Below are positions 47,601 to 56,365 of a stretch of 64,000 nt of DNA, in pieces. How positions within the stretch are numbered: position 1 is the stretch's first letter; each line of letters opens with the position of its first letter. Both the position numbers and the translations under genes were made by a program. This stretch comes from a virus: IMG/VR virus record IMGVR_UViG_3300025313_000008, positions 1 through 64,000 of that record, one strand, 5' to 3'. Below the pieces are notes generated by a model that saw only the letters and a program-made list of their open reading frames with translations, did not search any database and was not told where the DNA came from.

Positions 47601-48799
47601 AATCTTAATTTATCTAAATTAAAAAGATCATATGTATTAGCATCATGATCAACTTGCCATGGAGTATCTTGACCAGCTCCAGCCGGTGCTATTATCTGTG
47701 CATGATAAGTTACTCCTCCATCAGCCGTAACAAATTGTATTAAAGTTTGTGAATTTACAGCAGAATCTATTTGTGTTAATATTGAAGCACCGTTTTTAAC
47801 TGAAGCCGGTAATGCAGTCAAAGTACGACTTCCTGTTCCATCTTGAACCAGTAACACATAAAATTTAAATCCATTTGATGAAGGTGGTGGACTACTAAAC
47901 GTTAATGATATATTTCCTATCATTCTTATTCTCTTATAATGACCGTTTGCTTGATTTAATGATAAACCAACAGCTCCAGACTGATCTCCTAAATCCTCTT
48001 TGGGATATAATATAGGAAAATCAAAAACATTTCCAGCTCCACCACTTGTAACACTTGATAAAACTGGCACCCATCCACCATCAGAAGTTACATTGCTTGC
48101 TCCTTGATATTGAAGAATTACTATTGCATTTTCTATTATATTAAAAGAAGAATCTAAATCCAAATTTCCAGTATTAGCATCGGTTGTTATTGCTCTTCTA
48201 AGCCTTATTGTTTGACCATTCTGTGCTCTTAATAACACTATTTGTCCGTTGTTTTTTGCATTATCTATAAAATGAATTTCATATGGCGTTGCTACACCTT
48301 CTACAATAATTGAAGCTGAACCAGCGTTTAAATGACCTCTGCCAGTTTGTGTATATAACGTTCCATCAACTTTTGCGTTTCCATTTATGCTACCGTTTAA
48401 ATTTTCGTTATTAGTAAATGTTCCGCTTATCGAATTTGGTTTAAGTGTTAAAACACCTGTAGTAGAAGTAAGTATATCTATATCTCCTATTATTGCTGTC
48501 GCACCAGAAGTTCCACCAGTAATTGTTTCATTTATCGCAAATTCCATGTTTGGTACTAGCGTTTTATAATTTAACTTATTTATTACACCAGTATCTTTGG
48601 TTAATCTAATTACATTAGGAATAAATGTAGCAGTTCCTGTAGTTGGTAACGAACCACCAATACTAGAGCTTAATTTTCCACCTCCTCTTCCTCCCGAATT
48701 TAGTGGAAATGCTTTGGCAAACTGCTCTTCTCTTATTTTTGCTACTTCTTCCTTTAACGCTCTTATTGCGTGATCTGCTGTATCATTATCATAGCTCAT
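44663..48799 (-). CDS. tail fibre protein, 1378 aa
   Basis: Long, Gly/Asn/Thr/Ser-rich and almost Cys-free, as in phage fibres. At least eight repeats of an I-x-N-[VL]-x2-[IL]-x-[FY] unit punctuate the chain (for example NIFNVQGIFF, NIHNVDMINF, NIFNLDVLRY, NIKDVRFLGF). This suggests a repetitive trimeric beta-structured shaft. The C-terminus carries QTITGTKTFTQATFNI and QDGGQIGFRG, like fibre tips. It probably binds the host surface. It is the largest tail gene and lies at the end of the morphogenesis block. Confidence 0.8.
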   Translation of the reverse strand: MSYDNDTADHAIRALKEEVAKIREEQFAKAFPLNSGGRGGGKLSSSIGGSLPTTGTATFIPNVIRLTKDTGVINKLNYKTLVPNMEFAINETITGGTSGATAIIGDIDILTSTTGVLTLKPNSISGTFTNNENLNGSINGNAKVDGTLYTQTGRGHLNAGSASIIVEGVATPYEIHFIDNAKNNGQIVLLRAQNGQTIRLRRAITTDANTGNLDLDSSFNIIENAIVILQYQGASNVTSDGGWVPVLSSVTSGGAGNVFDFPILYPKEDLGDQSGAVGLSLNQANGHYKRIRMIGNISLTFSSPPPSSNGFKFYVLLVQDGTGSRTLTALPASVKNGASILTQIDSAVNSQTLIQFVTADGGVTYHAQIIAPAGAGQDTPWQVDHDANTYDLFNLDKLRFAPAGGFSFPTDATVKGLSTSGTGIEANVPPSQQYRWYIGGFPHMTLDTFDLLMHDFNIKDVRFLGFTDSPSFTAHITSETSNARLYYSVTGAGSHHAFYVDNGVNANMEMRLNVNKSNVNLDMVTNDIINLDQAQFDAFGGFVSSIDHGQRRISGGNSGININVPKLKTVKLWFENTGQTNSDLKYEFRQDGLDMYTNNIFNVQGIFFPNAGSIIDLAGFGLEFLAGVNPPFGTGNPQTMNFRVRGPAPSYTQLDMFVLDGLGHNTTNGGGMKMSTDLNLQTQNIHNVDMINFSSNNGIVGGNQFAIAGSTDANRLEFNVPFFKSFSFRENDTEFMSLEEGLLTMNFVFSDPRIRANQFELLTHTLGTSGMVDGMIRQVNNGGSLDIMVGTGGFIRNLTNAFGTSFIGFTADADLNMGTFNIFNLDVLRYAVDSGVIGFGEYGSAVNAGNTKLQWSVPLGKFYDWQVNLTSIATLNTASFHMKTNTFITNPSIIADGAFILGANHANGTTGMLNGEDRLVGNDVIFRSGNTNVNLTTLSAGGADNLGDHTATQPLNMAFNTITNYLGWTSSGGHAFFVNAGLQNFQLGSSTDAFRWIISGNPTPLMELGITDLNVRNKQITNVSNPLNNLDAVNLQTLNSAIAGIDVSTWSTFPATSIVNLASNSLQNFTSWTNAFGQSWIGGPSGQSFNIGAGDSYDYNVNAVPKFSIGSVENDSFVNLNMNGFKVINSGATVGGDASTTLTTKGYVDSLVGGGIDTTANFTWTGSHTFNGASVSLIAPAIFIGNSIADGISVGGRFVTDLISSNLSDLGEFGNRWNVIYGNSLQLQFGAQINNITTNSSTNNNTSVMTSQAVQTLVASVGGVSLSGTNTWTGINTFNNGVLFNSAVGFVAGSIQPTAITGTAVNLNSTQTITGTKTFTQATFNISGNLNQDGGQIGFRGRTPQSITTMPSAPATLAGLQSTLNLLSSILRGMGIVG

Positions 48800-48802
48800 T
48801 TA

Positions 48803-51800
48803 TTACACCTCCTCTTCAAAAACAAACTTTCGTTTGCCTGTAATATGTACCATATATCCATCATTATCTATAACATGTTTTACTTCACTGCATATAAGGT
48901 CTTGAGTACCGCCGGGAACTCTACTTCCACTTGCAACAAACTTTTCACCAAATCTTAATCTTACATCTCCGTGACCTTGCATAAACCAAACTTGTTCAAC
49001 AAATTTCTTTCTTTCCCTTGATGCTTGTGATTTTATTTTTAAGTTTAAGTAATCAACTTCAGATGCATCGTGGTCTAATATTGCTCTTGAATTAGAACCT
49101 AATGTTTGAAGTGATTTATTGTTTGAAGTTGTATATAGTTGTTTTTTAAAATGAAGTTCATCTATTGCCAATCTAGCATTATTAATAAGTAAATCATTTG
49201 GTTGATGTTCTTCGCCCGGCAATCCTTGAGAAATAATAAAAGGAAATATTGATCCTGCAACTTGTTCTGATATACTTTTTACATAATCGGGAAACTGACT
49301 TGCAACATATAGTCCTTCGTTATTGTACCCTGCTTCATAAAATATTCCAATAGCTTTTACAAACCTCCAGTCAAATTCCAATCCTGACCATTCTTTCTCT
49401 TTTAACAACCAATCTGTTTCCAAAACAATACCAAATAATTTAAGATATTCGTCATACCTTCCATGATGTAATTGTCCTGCTGAATTTTCACCAAATGACA
49501 AATCAAATACATCATATTGTCCGTTTCTTGATATCTTAATTGGTGTGTACCAAATTCTATCAAAAATATCTACAGCCCAACAAACCATAGGCATATCTGC
49601 ATAACCAAGAACCAAACCTCCAGTAATTGAGCCATATAATGATAATCTTGCTTTAAAATGAATTGTTTGTATTCTACCCAAGTCTTCACTATCAAGACCT
49701 CTATTCCATCCATATTCTCCTTTATGGTTTAATGTTAAATTATTAGTATCTATAACAGGATTTTTATATACATCACCAACATCTCTTGAAAATGTAGGTA
49801 TTTTCATATATGGAAATTGCATAAACCACCATGCTCCTAAACTAGTATAATTTTTCTTATCTCCTCCTGTTTCACCGGTGAAGTGAAAATTACTTTCAAA
49901 TGGGTTCCAATCAAATCTTAACTCAAATGCTTGACCCGGAATTCCAGATGCTCCTTCTACTAATTTAATATCTTTACAAATATGTAATGGAGATTGCCTT
50001 GTTGCACTACCGAATGTTTGTATATCAAATAAAAATGAAATTGCTGTACCAACAATGGGTCCAAGTGCAGTGACTATAAAAAAAACCCCAACTGTTGTTA
50101 GTCCATTTACTATTTGTTGCCATATTGAATTATCTACACCGCCGGGTGCAATATCCAAAACATTCCAAAACTTTTCCCACTGATTTGTGTCGTTTTTCCA
50201 TACTAACATAACTCCAGTTGCTTGATGACAAATAACCTCACCATGTTCTGGAGATTTGCTGAATTCCCAATCACTAACTGAATCATTTGGATTAAAATCT
50301 GGACCGACATATTCTGCTATTTTATTATCTTGTCCACTAAATATTCCTGTAGGATTTTCTGAAACCAAATATCTTGCACCAAGATAACATTCTTTGTCTG
50401 GTGGTGGTGCATCTAGAGTTTTTATTACGTCTTTTCCTACTACTTGCTCATATTGATTATCAGCTTCTATTCTGTCAAAGTTTGCTCTTACATAATTCCA
50501 ATCTGGAACAACTCCTTGATATCCTGCTGTTTCAAAATTATCTTCTTGTTGATTATCACCAATACCAAACAATGTTCCTGCTCTCATTGCTTCAAAATCA
50601 GCAGTCCATGGAGTATAACTAAAGAATCGTGTTCTTCCACCTCTTCCTATAGTTATTGCATTAGAATCAAATAACGGATGATTAAGTCCTCTCAAAAATG
50701 TTTGTCCTGTGTCAGCCCAATAACTTGTTCCAAAAGGTGCTGGTTTATATATTGATAGATTAGTTGGATTATTTGGTACATCTTGAATTGCTTTGTAAAA
50801 TCTATCGACTGGACTTGGACCTGAATCTGGTTGAACTATTATATCGTCTTTTTTATAACTTGCATATTTATTATAATCTGGAATTGTTACAAAATCTTCT
50901 TCCCAATATGCTTCTTTAAGAGGATCAGTTGTAGGATTTCTATTTATGTTTCCTGTTGTTTGTATTGCTTTAAAAAATCTTATTTCATCTAAAAACGGAT
51001 CAAGAATTCGTACTTCACTTTGATTTGTTCCTAATGTTCCATCATAATATTGTGTGGTTGCATCCCATTCAGGTCTTATTTTTGCATGTTCCCATAAAGA
51101 AGAAAATTTTGCATTTTCCATAGGTAGTGTTCCACCAACTGGATTACCTTCCATCACAACATGGTTTTTAAACTTAATCAAATCGACATTGATTGTTTTA
51201 TCTTTTTCTGTACCCGAAACAAATTCAAAAAGAAGTGGATCTATTATTACTCCTCTATCAACAGTTCCTTCTTCTTCTGCTTTTATTGTTACTGCTTTTG
51301 TTGAAAGAACAAGTGGTTCATAATCAAAAAAGAAATCTCTAAAAACACCGCCTGCAATACTTGGTAAAGACTGTGATTTTGCTATAATTCTAAATAAATC
51401 ATGTGTTGAGGTTGGTGCTAATGGTCGCCATTCTTGACTTAATGATTCTGCATCAGGTAACTTTATAGTTTCATTTATTCCAACAGGATGTATTAATTGA
51501 GTATTAGTTTCACCTTTTATTGTATTATAGGCAGTTATTCTTCTTACAAATGCTTCTTGTGGGGTTTTAAATGGAAAAGTTATTCTTTCTGAATCCAAAG
51601 TTTCTCTTGTATGATATTCAGTAGAAATTAATGTTATCTTAAGTGTTTCTCCCGTTAATGCATCATCTATTAGTGTAGGTTGTCCTATAAAAAATCTAAA
51701 CAGTCTTCCTTCTTCTTCATATACGCCATCCTTATCTCTATCTTGTTTTATTCTTGCTTGTATAATGTAATTATCTTTTGCACCTTCATTTATTAATATT

Positions 51801-52021
51801 GGTTCTTTTCTTACAAATGTTCCATCTGGTGGAATTCTTAAAGTAATAATCCCACTATTTTGTAACTCATTACCTGTGTTAGTTAGCTCTATTCTAGCCC
51901 TAAATGGTTGTAAATTGCCATTAATCACTTGACCTTCAGTAATTGGAGTTGGTGCTTCAAAGTCTTTATCTAATAAGATTATTTCTTCTTGATAAAACGC
52001 GTTTGTACTTATAAAACTCAT
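48803..52021 (-). CDS. large tail/baseplate protein, 1072 aa
   Basis: Beta-rich and aromatic, without enzymatic motifs. A hydrophobic stretch of about 35 residues near residue 640 (VGVFFIVTALGPIVGTAISF) could insert in a membrane during DNA delivery. It lies upstream of the fibre and downstream of the distal-tail candidate, the usual position of hub or receptor-binding baseplate proteins. Confidence 0.62.
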   Translation of the reverse strand: MSFISTNAFYQEEIILLDKDFEAPTPITEGQVINGNLQPFRARIELTNTGNELQNSGIITLRIPPDGTFVRKEPILINEGAKDNYIIQARIKQDRDKDGVYEEEGRLFRFFIGQPTLIDDALTGETLKITLISTEYHTRETLDSERITFPFKTPQEAFVRRITAYNTIKGETNTQLIHPVGINETIKLPDAESLSQEWRPLAPTSTHDLFRIIAKSQSLPSIAGGVFRDFFFDYEPLVLSTKAVTIKAEEEGTVDRGVIIDPLLFEFVSGTEKDKTINVDLIKFKNHVVMEGNPVGGTLPMENAKFSSLWEHAKIRPEWDATTQYYDGTLGTNQSEVRILDPFLDEIRFFKAIQTTGNINRNPTTDPLKEAYWEEDFVTIPDYNKYASYKKDDIIVQPDSGPSPVDRFYKAIQDVPNNPTNLSIYKPAPFGTSYWADTGQTFLRGLNHPLFDSNAITIGRGGRTRFFSYTPWTADFEAMRAGTLFGIGDNQQEDNFETAGYQGVVPDWNYVRANFDRIEADNQYEQVVGKDVIKTLDAPPPDKECYLGARYLVSENPTGIFSGQDNKIAEYVGPDFNPNDSVSDWEFSKSPEHGEVICHQATGVMLVWKNDTNQWEKFWNVLDIAPGGVDNSIWQQIVNGLTTVGVFFIVTALGPIVGTAISFLFDIQTFGSATRQSPLHICKDIKLVEGASGIPGQAFELRFDWNPFESNFHFTGETGGDKKNYTSLGAWWFMQFPYMKIPTFSRDVGDVYKNPVIDTNNLTLNHKGEYGWNRGLDSEDLGRIQTIHFKARLSLYGSITGGLVLGYADMPMVCWAVDIFDRIWYTPIKISRNGQYDVFDLSFGENSAGQLHHGRYDEYLKLFGIVLETDWLLKEKEWSGLEFDWRFVKAIGIFYEAGYNNEGLYVASQFPDYVKSISEQVAGSIFPFIISQGLPGEEHQPNDLLINNARLAIDELHFKKQLYTTSNNKSLQTLGSNSRAILDHDASEVDYLNLKIKSQASRERKKFVEQVWFMQGHGDVRLRFGEKFVASGSRVPGGTQDLICSEVKHVIDNDGYMVHITGKRKFVFEEEV

Positions 52022-52032
52022 ATTTTATCACC

Positions 52033-52557
52033 TCATTGCACTCCTATGGTTCCACCAGAAGTTAAAACCAGTTCAAAATCAAAGTTTTTAGGTTTACCTC
52101 CTACTCTTGAAATTGATAATTTTTTTATAGTAAGTCCAAATCCATCTGTAGGATCATAATTAAATGGTGTTGAAACAGTGTTGGAAGCTTTAAATCCAAA
52201 TTTACCATATTGATGATATTGTCCTTCTAATTGTAATAGTTCTGCAAAACCCTGTATTTTTAATATATCAAAACTGGCATCTCTAAAACGTCCTCTAAAT
52301 ACAAGCGTAAGACCTTGTAACCCGTTATCCTGTTTATTAACCACTCTTTTTCCGGCTGGATTTGACACTGGTGAATCTTTTATGTTATTTTCATATACAA
52401 GTGAAACAGATTCCAACAATTCTTCTGGCAAAGTAAATTGTAATTTTTGATTAGGAGGTAGATTATTTGGATCAAAGTATGTGCTTGGAACTGTGTGATT
52501 AATGTCGTTCCATTTTTTTGTTGCCTCTGTTCTAAAGAAAAGTAATGCATCTGCCAT
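52033..52557 (-). CDS. putative distal tail/tail accessory protein, 174 aa
   Basis: The start MADALLFFRT at 52557 directly follows the upstream stop. Beta-rich with KLQFTLPEELLESVSLVYEN and a hydrophilic C-terminus (FDFELVLTSGG). Position between the presumed tape-measure and the baseplate protein suggests a distal-tail or hub-adaptor component. Confidence 0.55.
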   Translation of the reverse strand: MADALLFFRTEATKKWNDINHTVPSTYFDPNNLPPNQKLQFTLPEELLESVSLVYENNIKDSPVSNPAGKRVVNKQDNGLQGLTLVFRGRFRDASFDILKIQGFAELLQLEGQYHQYGKFGFKASNTVSTPFNYDPTDGFGLTIKKLSISRVGGKPKNFDFELVLTSGGTIGVQ

Positions 52558-52559
52558 TT

Positions 52560-53486
52560 TTAAGCACCACCAACATTCCAATTCTGGAATTGAACAACTC
52601 TATCTCTTTGTCTTGTAGTATTAGATACTTCAGGGGGTCCTGATTGTAATTCAACGTCTGAAGTAAAGAACACTCTTCCTGCTCTTCTATCTAACATATG
52701 ATCTAATTCTGCAATTTCTTTAACTTGATCTTTTACAGTTTTTCTTACATCGTAAGGTCCTCCATCTCCATATAGCTTAACAACTTCTTGAAAAATTTGG
52801 TCTGCCATTTCAATAACAGCAAGTGCTATTAATCCATATATTCCGCCTTTTCCTATAAGTCCTTTTAATTTTCCTATTCCAAACCCAACTGGATCTGCGT
52901 TAATTTGTAAAGCTTGTGAAAAATCATTTTGTACTTTACTTAACATTGCCTTCTGTTCTGCTAATTGATCTCTAATTTCTTTTTCTATTTTCTTTTGTTC
53001 TTTCTTTTGTTGTTCTGCTAGCTTTACTGCTTCTTCTAATTGTGCCTGTAATCTTATAATAGTTCCCATTGGAGATTTTTCTTGTCCTGTTCCAAATGCA
53101 GTTCTTCCAGTCTTTAATCTACCAGTAAATGGATCTCTTCCACCCATTCCTTCAAATCCGCCCGCTTCTGATTCTTCAAAGTCTTCTTCACCGCCTATAT
53201 TACCTAATGCAGTTCTGTGTTCTGCTAATTGATTTACTTCTGTGATTGTTCTTTTAATTCGCGTTCTTGCTTTTTCTGCCTTCTCTGCTTCTTTTTCTAT
53301 TTGTTCTACTTTCTTAACAGCGTCATTTAATAATTGATCTTCTTTACTTTGTAAACTTGAGGCTTTTTCAGAATTGGCTTCTGCCTTTTTAGCTAACTCT
53401 TCCAATCTACTAGCATCTTCTTCCATTTGCCTAATATCGGCTTCAGAAAGTGGCTTATCTAAATTAATGTCCTTTTCTACTGGCAT
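52560..53486 (-). CDS. short tape-measure-like protein, 308 aa
   Basis: The N-terminal 200 residues are a charged coiled coil (KKVEQIEKEAEKAEKARTRI and similar) with Gly-rich breaks. Then comes a hydrophobic Gly-rich segment (LIGKGGIYGLIALAVIEMAD) as in tape-measure C-terminal domains. No other tape-measure candidate exists among the tail genes. A 308-residue ruler at about 1.5 angstrom per residue implies a tail near 45 nm or less. Confidence 0.55.
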   Translation of the reverse strand: MPVEKDINLDKPLSEADIRQMEEDASRLEELAKKAEANSEKASSLQSKEDQLLNDAVKKVEQIEKEAEKAEKARTRIKRTITEVNQLAEHRTALGNIGGEEDFEESEAGGFEGMGGRDPFTGRLKTGRTAFGTGQEKSPMGTIIRLQAQLEEAVKLAEQQKKEQKKIEKEIRDQLAEQKAMLSKVQNDFSQALQINADPVGFGIGKLKGLIGKGGIYGLIALAVIEMADQIFQEVVKLYGDGGPYDVRKTVKDQVKEIAELDHMLDRRAGRVFFTSDVELQSGPPEVSNTTRQRDRVVQFQNWNVGGA

Positions 53487-53764
53487 ATCTCCTCAATCTC
53501 TTCTTCATTTATTCCAAATTTGCAATTATAGCAAATTACATTACTATTATCAACAGTTAAAAATCCTAAATATGTTTCACCGCAATCATGACAGCTTGGT
53601 GCTTTTGTTTTACTTGCATCATAAAGTTGCTGTACTCTTTGTTTTATCTTGTATTTTCTATTTGCCCTTGCTAAAGCTTCTTTCCCTTCAGATGTTTTTC
53701 TATACCTCTTTTGTCCTTCATAAATAACATTCTTTACTTCATATTCATCATTAAGACTCTTCAT
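53477..53764 (-). CDS. zinc protein in the tail block, 95 aa
   Basis: A basic N-terminal helix is followed by CHDCGETYLGFLTVDNSNVI and CYNCK, a zinc ribbon, then an acidic tail (NEEEIEEICQ). It resembles an HNH/treble-clef scaffold without the catalytic His. It overlaps the tape-measure-like gene by 10 bases. Position suggests an assembly factor. Confidence 0.6.
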   Translation of the reverse strand: MKSLNDEYEVKNVIYEGQKRYRKTSEGKEALARANRKYKIKQRVQQLYDASKTKAPSCHDCGETYLGFLTVDNSNVICYNCKFGINEEEIEEICQ

Positions 53765-53800
53765 AACTAATATAACCGCTCTGGACTATATTAGCATATT

Positions 53801-54289
53801 TTATTGTGCAAAAACATGGGCTTTCCACTCTTCTACGTCTTCATTTAGTTTCAGTTGAACTTCAGGTATCTTTTCATTAACAACATTTTTTATAATGTAA
53901 AGTGATTTTAATCCACTTACTATATGTCCTTTTGAGAATAATCTTCTTCCATCTTGAATCCAACTTAACAGTTGTTTAAATCTAGGTCTAATCCAGTGAT
54001 CTTTAGTTCCGTATTCCCGTGCTATTGCCACATCAAAACCTGATTCTGAAAAATAATAATTCTGTAAAGTTACTATTACTTTATCTCTTTCAATTTTAGA
54101 TGTTATAATTTTGGTGTTCATCCATATCTTTTGAGAGAAGTTAGCATTTCTCATTCTGTTTTGAATTTCATCTATAATCAATTCATTAACCCATCTTTCT
54201 GCACTTCTTAGTAAGACAAAATCAATATTATCTCTTATATGAAATATTTTATTCTTATACTTTTGTGCATCTTCTACTGATGGTATCAA
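53801..54289 (-). CDS. HK97 gp10-like tail completion protein, 162 aa
   Basis: The segment REYGTKDHWIRPRFKQLLSW followed by FSKGHIVSGLKSLYIIKNVV matches the gp10-like neck/tail completion family (EYGTxxH...P...G). The TTG start overlaps the upstream stop (TTGA). It would connect the tail to the head. Confidence 0.68.
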   Translation of the reverse strand: MIPSVEDAQKYKNKIFHIRDNIDFVLLRSAERWVNELIIDEIQNRMRNANFSQKIWMNTKIITSKIERDKVIVTLQNYYFSESGFDVAIAREYGTKDHWIRPRFKQLLSWIQDGRRLFSKGHIVSGLKSLYIIKNVVNEKIPEVQLKLNEDVEEWKAHVFAQ

Positions 54290-54828
54290 GGTGCATCGCT
54301 ATTTATTGTTCTTCTTACTTCAGATATACTTATTACTTCTCCGGAAACCGGTATACTTACAGTACCACCACTTGCTCCCAAAGTAACGGGACCAAACTTA
54401 TTTGGATCTAAAACAAATTTAAAATGTAAGAATTTTTCTGTTGTATCTCCAGCGGGACCGCTTTGTGCTTCAAGTGTTGTAACAAATATTATTTGAATTG
54501 GCTCATATAACTCGTTTTTAAGCATCCAATAAGAAACTGTCTTTTTATCCGAAGATGTGTCTGGATTTGCTTTATTATATTCATCATCTATTAAATCAGA
54601 AGTAAGTTTTAGATTCATATCAAATGTATGACCATGTCCAGCTGGATCTAATACTTTTATACCGGCATCATCATAATGTGGATCTCTTAACCAATTAAAT
54701 GTAACACTGGCTGTTTGTCTTTCTTTTAATCTAAGGTAATTAGCTGGATTATTTGGATCTTGAAATTGAATAAACCCTTTAAATGCACGAGTTCTTAATC
54801 CCTGCAAGTTAAAATCAATTATAGCCAT
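54286..54828 (-). CDS. putative tail tube protein, 180 aa
   Basis: Beta-rich, with FNLQGLRTRAFKGFIQFQDP, DMNLKLTSDLIDD and HFKFVLDPNKFGPVTL. Length and position (after connector and terminator, before the ruler) fit a major tail tube protein. Evidence is mainly positional. Confidence 0.5.
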   Translation of the reverse strand: MAIIDFNLQGLRTRAFKGFIQFQDPNNPANYLRLKERQTASVTFNWLRDPHYDDAGIKVLDPAGHGHTFDMNLKLTSDLIDDEYNKANPDTSSDKKTVSYWMLKNELYEPIQIIFVTTLEAQSGPAGDTTEKFLHFKFVLDPNKFGPVTLGASGGTVSIPVSGEVISISEVRRTINSDAP

Positions 54829-54868
54829 AACCTACATTCCTCTTTATCGTTTAAAAACATATATTTTT

Positions 54869-55690
54869 TTACCATGTTCCCACCACGAAAAACTGTGTTG
54901 TAACCTTCTCAACTTCACCATAACTACTAGTTCTTGTGCTTGTTCCTACTAAAAATAGCACATTTTTTGGCACTCCGTTTCTTACTAGTTTTCCCTTAAA
55001 TTCTTCCCTTGCTGTATGTAGTTGATCTACAAGAACATCTATATCTGGAGTAGATTCATAGGTTATATTCAAATCTCCTTCCCTTAGTTCCCTTGGATCA
55101 TATTGAACTTGCCCTGTATCTATACTATGTTGATCAACAGTTACACCTGATACATCACTTATTGAAAGAGGTTGAATTGAAAGAGGTCCTGAAAGTGGAG
55201 AACCAGATCCATCACTATCCAATTCAAATGAATTATATGCACCAACAATTCCATCCCCTGTAGTGGATAAAATCTGTCTAAAAGTAAATCGTAATGTGCT
55301 TGTACTACCATAAATTGCACTATCAGTAGTTGAGGTATTCCAACTCTTTTGTTCAAAAAATATTTTTCCCGGTGGTGGTATATCAGCATTTTCCAATAAC
55401 GTTAAAATTTCATCTTCCGTTACTAATCTATCGGCTTCTTCAAATTCTTCTTCTCTTGTATACTTTAGTAACAGTTTTATTTCAAATGTTGTATCTACCG
55501 TAGTTTTTTGAACATCTGACGTAGTTGATGGCGAACCAACCCTTCTTACTTCCACGCTTGGATAATCTGGAAACTTTTGTTCTTGAGTGAAGAACCTTAA
55601 TAGCTTGTATGGATATGTTCCAGTTTTTAATATAGTTACTACCTGATCTTGAGTAAGTGTATCCGCCTGAAAATTGCCTGAAGCACTCAT
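54869..55690 (-). CDS. putative tail terminator/neck protein, 273 aa
   Basis: The N-terminal third resembles tail-terminator-like proteins (YPSVEVRRVGSPSTTSDVQK). The rest is a beta-rich Ser/Thr-rich extension (SGSPLSGPLSIQPLSISDVS). A strand segment (TYESTPDIDVLVDQLH) follows. It lies 3 bases from the connector gene. The family assignment is uncertain. Confidence 0.5.
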   Translation of the reverse strand: MSASGNFQADTLTQDQVVTILKTGTYPYKLLRFFTQEQKFPDYPSVEVRRVGSPSTTSDVQKTTVDTTFEIKLLLKYTREEEFEEADRLVTEDEILTLLENADIPPPGKIFFEQKSWNTSTTDSAIYGSTSTLRFTFRQILSTTGDGIVGAYNSFELDSDGSGSPLSGPLSIQPLSISDVSGVTVDQHSIDTGQVQYDPRELREGDLNITYESTPDIDVLVDQLHTAREEFKGKLVRNGVPKNVLFLVGTSTRTSSYGEVEKVTTQFFVVGTW

Positions 55691-55692
55691 GT

Positions 55693-56316
55693 TTAAATCA
55701 CCGTAAAGTTAATCTCTTTGAAATTTTTTCTATCTGTTATAATTATAATAGCCGGTTCATTAACTATTGATGAAGCTGGTATTGTAAATGTTATACCTGA
55801 AAATGCTCCATTCTCATCTGTTAATGCTTGTGCTGGAATAGTTGTTACTTGTATCCCGTCAACAGTAATTCTTAACAAAGCATTGGGTAGCCATCTGCTT
55901 CCTTCTATTGTTACAACCTGACTTGGAGGACCAAGAGCTGGATCTAATACAATTAATGGTATTTGTCTAAATGGCACATTTCTTGTATATCCAAATCGTC
56001 TATCAAGATAATTATCTAAGTTTTTTATTGCCGTATCCCAAACCAGTGGTTTTTCCGAAGTTTGTAATCTAAATTTACCTATAACCAAATCTGTTGCTAT
56101 TGCTTTAAGTTCTTCATCTATTGATGGTTCCCCGTCAACAGTTAAAGGAAGTATGATATCATTACCGTTGAAATCAGTAGTTCCTAATTTATTCCTAATC
56201 CTATTATTTACAAGATCGTCTACTTCCTGTATATAGAGATACATTTCGTCTTTTAAAGTATCATCATTTAATCTTAATTTTTCCTTTACACTTTCCCACT
56301 CTATTAAACGTGCCAC
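55693..56316 (-). CDS. head-tail connector with an Ig-like domain, 207 aa
   Basis: Residues 1-105 follow the gp6-like connector/adaptor pattern (MYLYIQEVDDLVNNRIRNK, DEELKAIATDLVIGKFRLQT). Residues 110-207 form an IPT/Ig-like beta-sandwich (SQVVTIEGSRWLPNALLRIT, NGAFSGITFTIP). Fused Ig-like domains are common on phage virion surfaces but less so on connectors. A GTG start is used (MARLIEWESV). The promoter region 56317-56365 holds a TATA-like box. Confidence 0.65.
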   Translation of the reverse strand: MARLIEWESVKEKLRLNDDTLKDEMYLYIQEVDDLVNNRIRNKLGTTDFNGNDIILPLTVDGEPSIDEELKAIATDLVIGKFRLQTSEKPLVWDTAIKNLDNYLDRRFGYTRNVPFRQIPLIVLDPALGPPSQVVTIEGSRWLPNALLRITVDGIQVTTIPAQALTDENGAFSGITFTIPASSIVNEPAIIIITDRKNFKEINFTVI

Positions 56317-56365
56317 ATTATAGATACATCTTACTAGTATTTAATTATAAATAAAAAGAAAGTGG

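Noticed and set aside
44823-48569. Long open frames on the plus strand across the fibre gene
   Set aside because: They are antisense to a repetitive, low-Cys fibre gene, have no start signals or TATA boxes, and encode low-complexity hydrophobic or proline-rich sequences typical of shadow frames.
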